DNA of 14,408 nt from an uncultured Collinsella sp. Lineage in GTDB: Bacteria > Actinomycetota > Coriobacteriia > Coriobacteriales > Coriobacteriaceae. Below the pieces are notes generated by a model, which saw nothing but the letters and a program-made list of their open reading frames with translations, made no database searches and was not told where the DNA came from. Shown one piece after another: positions 13,977-14,408 of this stretch; the stretch's first letter is position 1, and every line of letters starts with the position of its first letter. The stretch is taken from contig UQPY01000046.1 in NCBI GenBank assembly GCA_900542965.1, positions 1 through 14,408 on the forward strand, written 5' to 3'. Made by a program: the position numbers and the translations under genes.

Positions 13977-14042
13977 AGTTGCGGTGAAATAGGAACTGTT
14001 GAGCCTTTAAGCTGGCAAAACAGTCCTTATTTCACCGCAACT
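13977..14042. repeat. 24-bp inverted repeat between ftsE and tkt
   Basis: The left arm (13977-14000, starting AGTTGCGGTGAAATA) is inverted in the right arm (14019-14042) with two mismatches out of 24, around an 18-base loop. The right arm contains CAGTCCTT, part of the CTGGCnAAnCAGT element that recurs at 14092 and 14114. There is no open frame. Confidence 0.82.
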
Positions 14043-14043
14043 G

Positions 14044-14075
14044 AAACAGGGGCGCTCTCCAAGAGAGCGCCCCTG
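14044..14075 (-). terminator. Terminator of the transketolase gene
   Basis: CAGGGGCGCTCTC (14047-14059) and GAGAGCGCCCCTG (14063-14075) form a perfect 13-bp stem with a 3-base loop, followed on the minus strand by TTTCAG. It is 70 bases beyond the tkt stop. The stem is very strong and the U tract short. Confidence 0.8.
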
Positions 14076-14085
14076 CCGGGTTTCC

Positions 14086-14126
14086 ATAGTACTGGCGAAA
14101 CAGTTTTATAGTTCTGGCGAAGCAGT
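14086..14126. repeat. 19-bp tandem repeat in the tkt 3' region
   Basis: ATAGTACTGGCGAAACAGT (14086-14104) and ATAGTTCTGGCGAAGCAGT (14108-14126) differ at two of 19 positions, with a period of 22 bp. A third CTGGCAAAACAGTCCTT lies at 14012-14028 inside the neighbouring inverted repeat. The pair sits between the tkt stop and its terminator, so it would be in the mRNA tail. Confidence 0.8.
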
Positions 14127-14145
14127 CCTTGAGATCCGCCTTGCC

Positions 14146-14408
14146 TTATGCCAAGAACTCCTTGGTGGTCGCCACGATATTGGCGGCGTCCAGGCCGTAC
14201 TTGTGCAGGAGCTCGGCACCCGGGCCGGACTCGCCGAAGGTATCGTTGACACCGATCTTCTTAAGCGGCGTCGGGCACTGCTCGCACAGGACATCGGCAA
14301 CGGCGCTGCCCAGGCCACCGATCACGGAGTGCTCCTCGACGGTCACGACGTGACCGGTCTTGGTGGCGCTCTTGACGATCAGGTCGGCATCGATGGGCTT
14401 GATGGTGT
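14146..14408 (-). CDS. tkt: Transketolase, C-terminal part (partial, runs off window)
   Basis: Only the last 86 residues are visible; the gene continues beyond the right edge. The segment contains TIKPIDADLIVKSATKTG, VVTVEEHSVIGGLGSAVADV and then IGVNDTFGESGPGAELLHKY and GL, which is the C-terminal domain of transketolase-type enzymes. The wording (TVEEHSVIGG followed by GVNDTFGESG) fits best the C-terminal subunit of the split transketolases common in anaerobes and Gram-positives. These transfer two-carbon units between sugar phosphates in the non-oxidative pentose phosphate pathway. Whether it is the split or the fused form cannot be seen here; 1-deoxyxylulose-5-phosphate synthase shares this domain but is less similar at these motifs. 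It ends with TAA at 14148-14146. An apparent GTG start at 14346 is not real, because the family sequence continues upstream. Confidence 0.88.
   Translation of the reverse strand, partial: TIKPIDADLIVKSATKTGHVVTVEEHSVIGGLGSAVADVLCEQCPTPLKKIGVNDTFGESGPGAELLHKYGLDAANIVATTKEFLA

Overview
The window looks like chromosomal DNA from a high-GC, Gram-positive-type anaerobe. The best fit is a Coriobacteriia such as Collinsella. This is an inference from the base composition, the strong AGGAGG ribosome binding sites, the VanZ, FtsEX and RNase R gene types, and the MurP/MupG muropeptide genes; no search was run. The first 33 bases are not genomic. They match the Illumina Nextera transposase adapter, so position 34 is effectively a contig end.

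Almost everything is transcribed from the minus strand, so read from the right end. A transketolase C-terminal segment enters at 14408 and stops at 14148-14146. A 525-base non-coding stretch follows, full of inverted and repeated sequences. Next come ftsE (with a ~165-residue disordered N-terminal extension), ftsX overlapping it by 14 bases, a terminator, and rnr (RNase R). Then a small serine recombinase with inverted repeats over its own promoter region, and a VanZ-like membrane protein.

The centre is a compact amino-sugar salvage operon: murR (RpiR-type regulator), murQ (MurNAc-6-phosphate etherase), murP (PTS EIIBC) and mupG (6-phospho-muramidase-like, formerly DUF871). Together they would import and phosphorylate MurNAc or MurNAc-GlcNAc, split the disaccharide phosphate, and convert MurNAc-6P to GlcNAc-6P. 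An intrinsic terminator sits between murP and mupG, and its U tract can pair with the mupG Shine-Dalgarno sequence. An ArsC/Spx-like CxxC protein follows.

One plus-strand gene (2034-2444, possible truncated regulator) converges on the ArsC/Spx gene. Between them lies an exactly 62-bp-periodic array of three 46-bp hairpins with compensatory base changes. Left of this are tRNA-Gln(CUG) and tRNA-Glu(CUC) with their promoter and terminator, then a TPR-like gene overlapping smpB by 11 bases.

The FtsEX, RNase R and SmpB genes are commonly neighbours in Gram-positive bacteria. Here rnr and smpB are on the same strand but separated by about 8.6 kb carrying the recombinase, VanZ, the mur operon, repeats and tRNAs, which suggests an inserted accessory segment. 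The least explained parts are the three repeat families: the 62-bp hairpin array, the 123-bp palindrome at 13725-13847, and the CTGGCnAAnCAGT elements near tkt.
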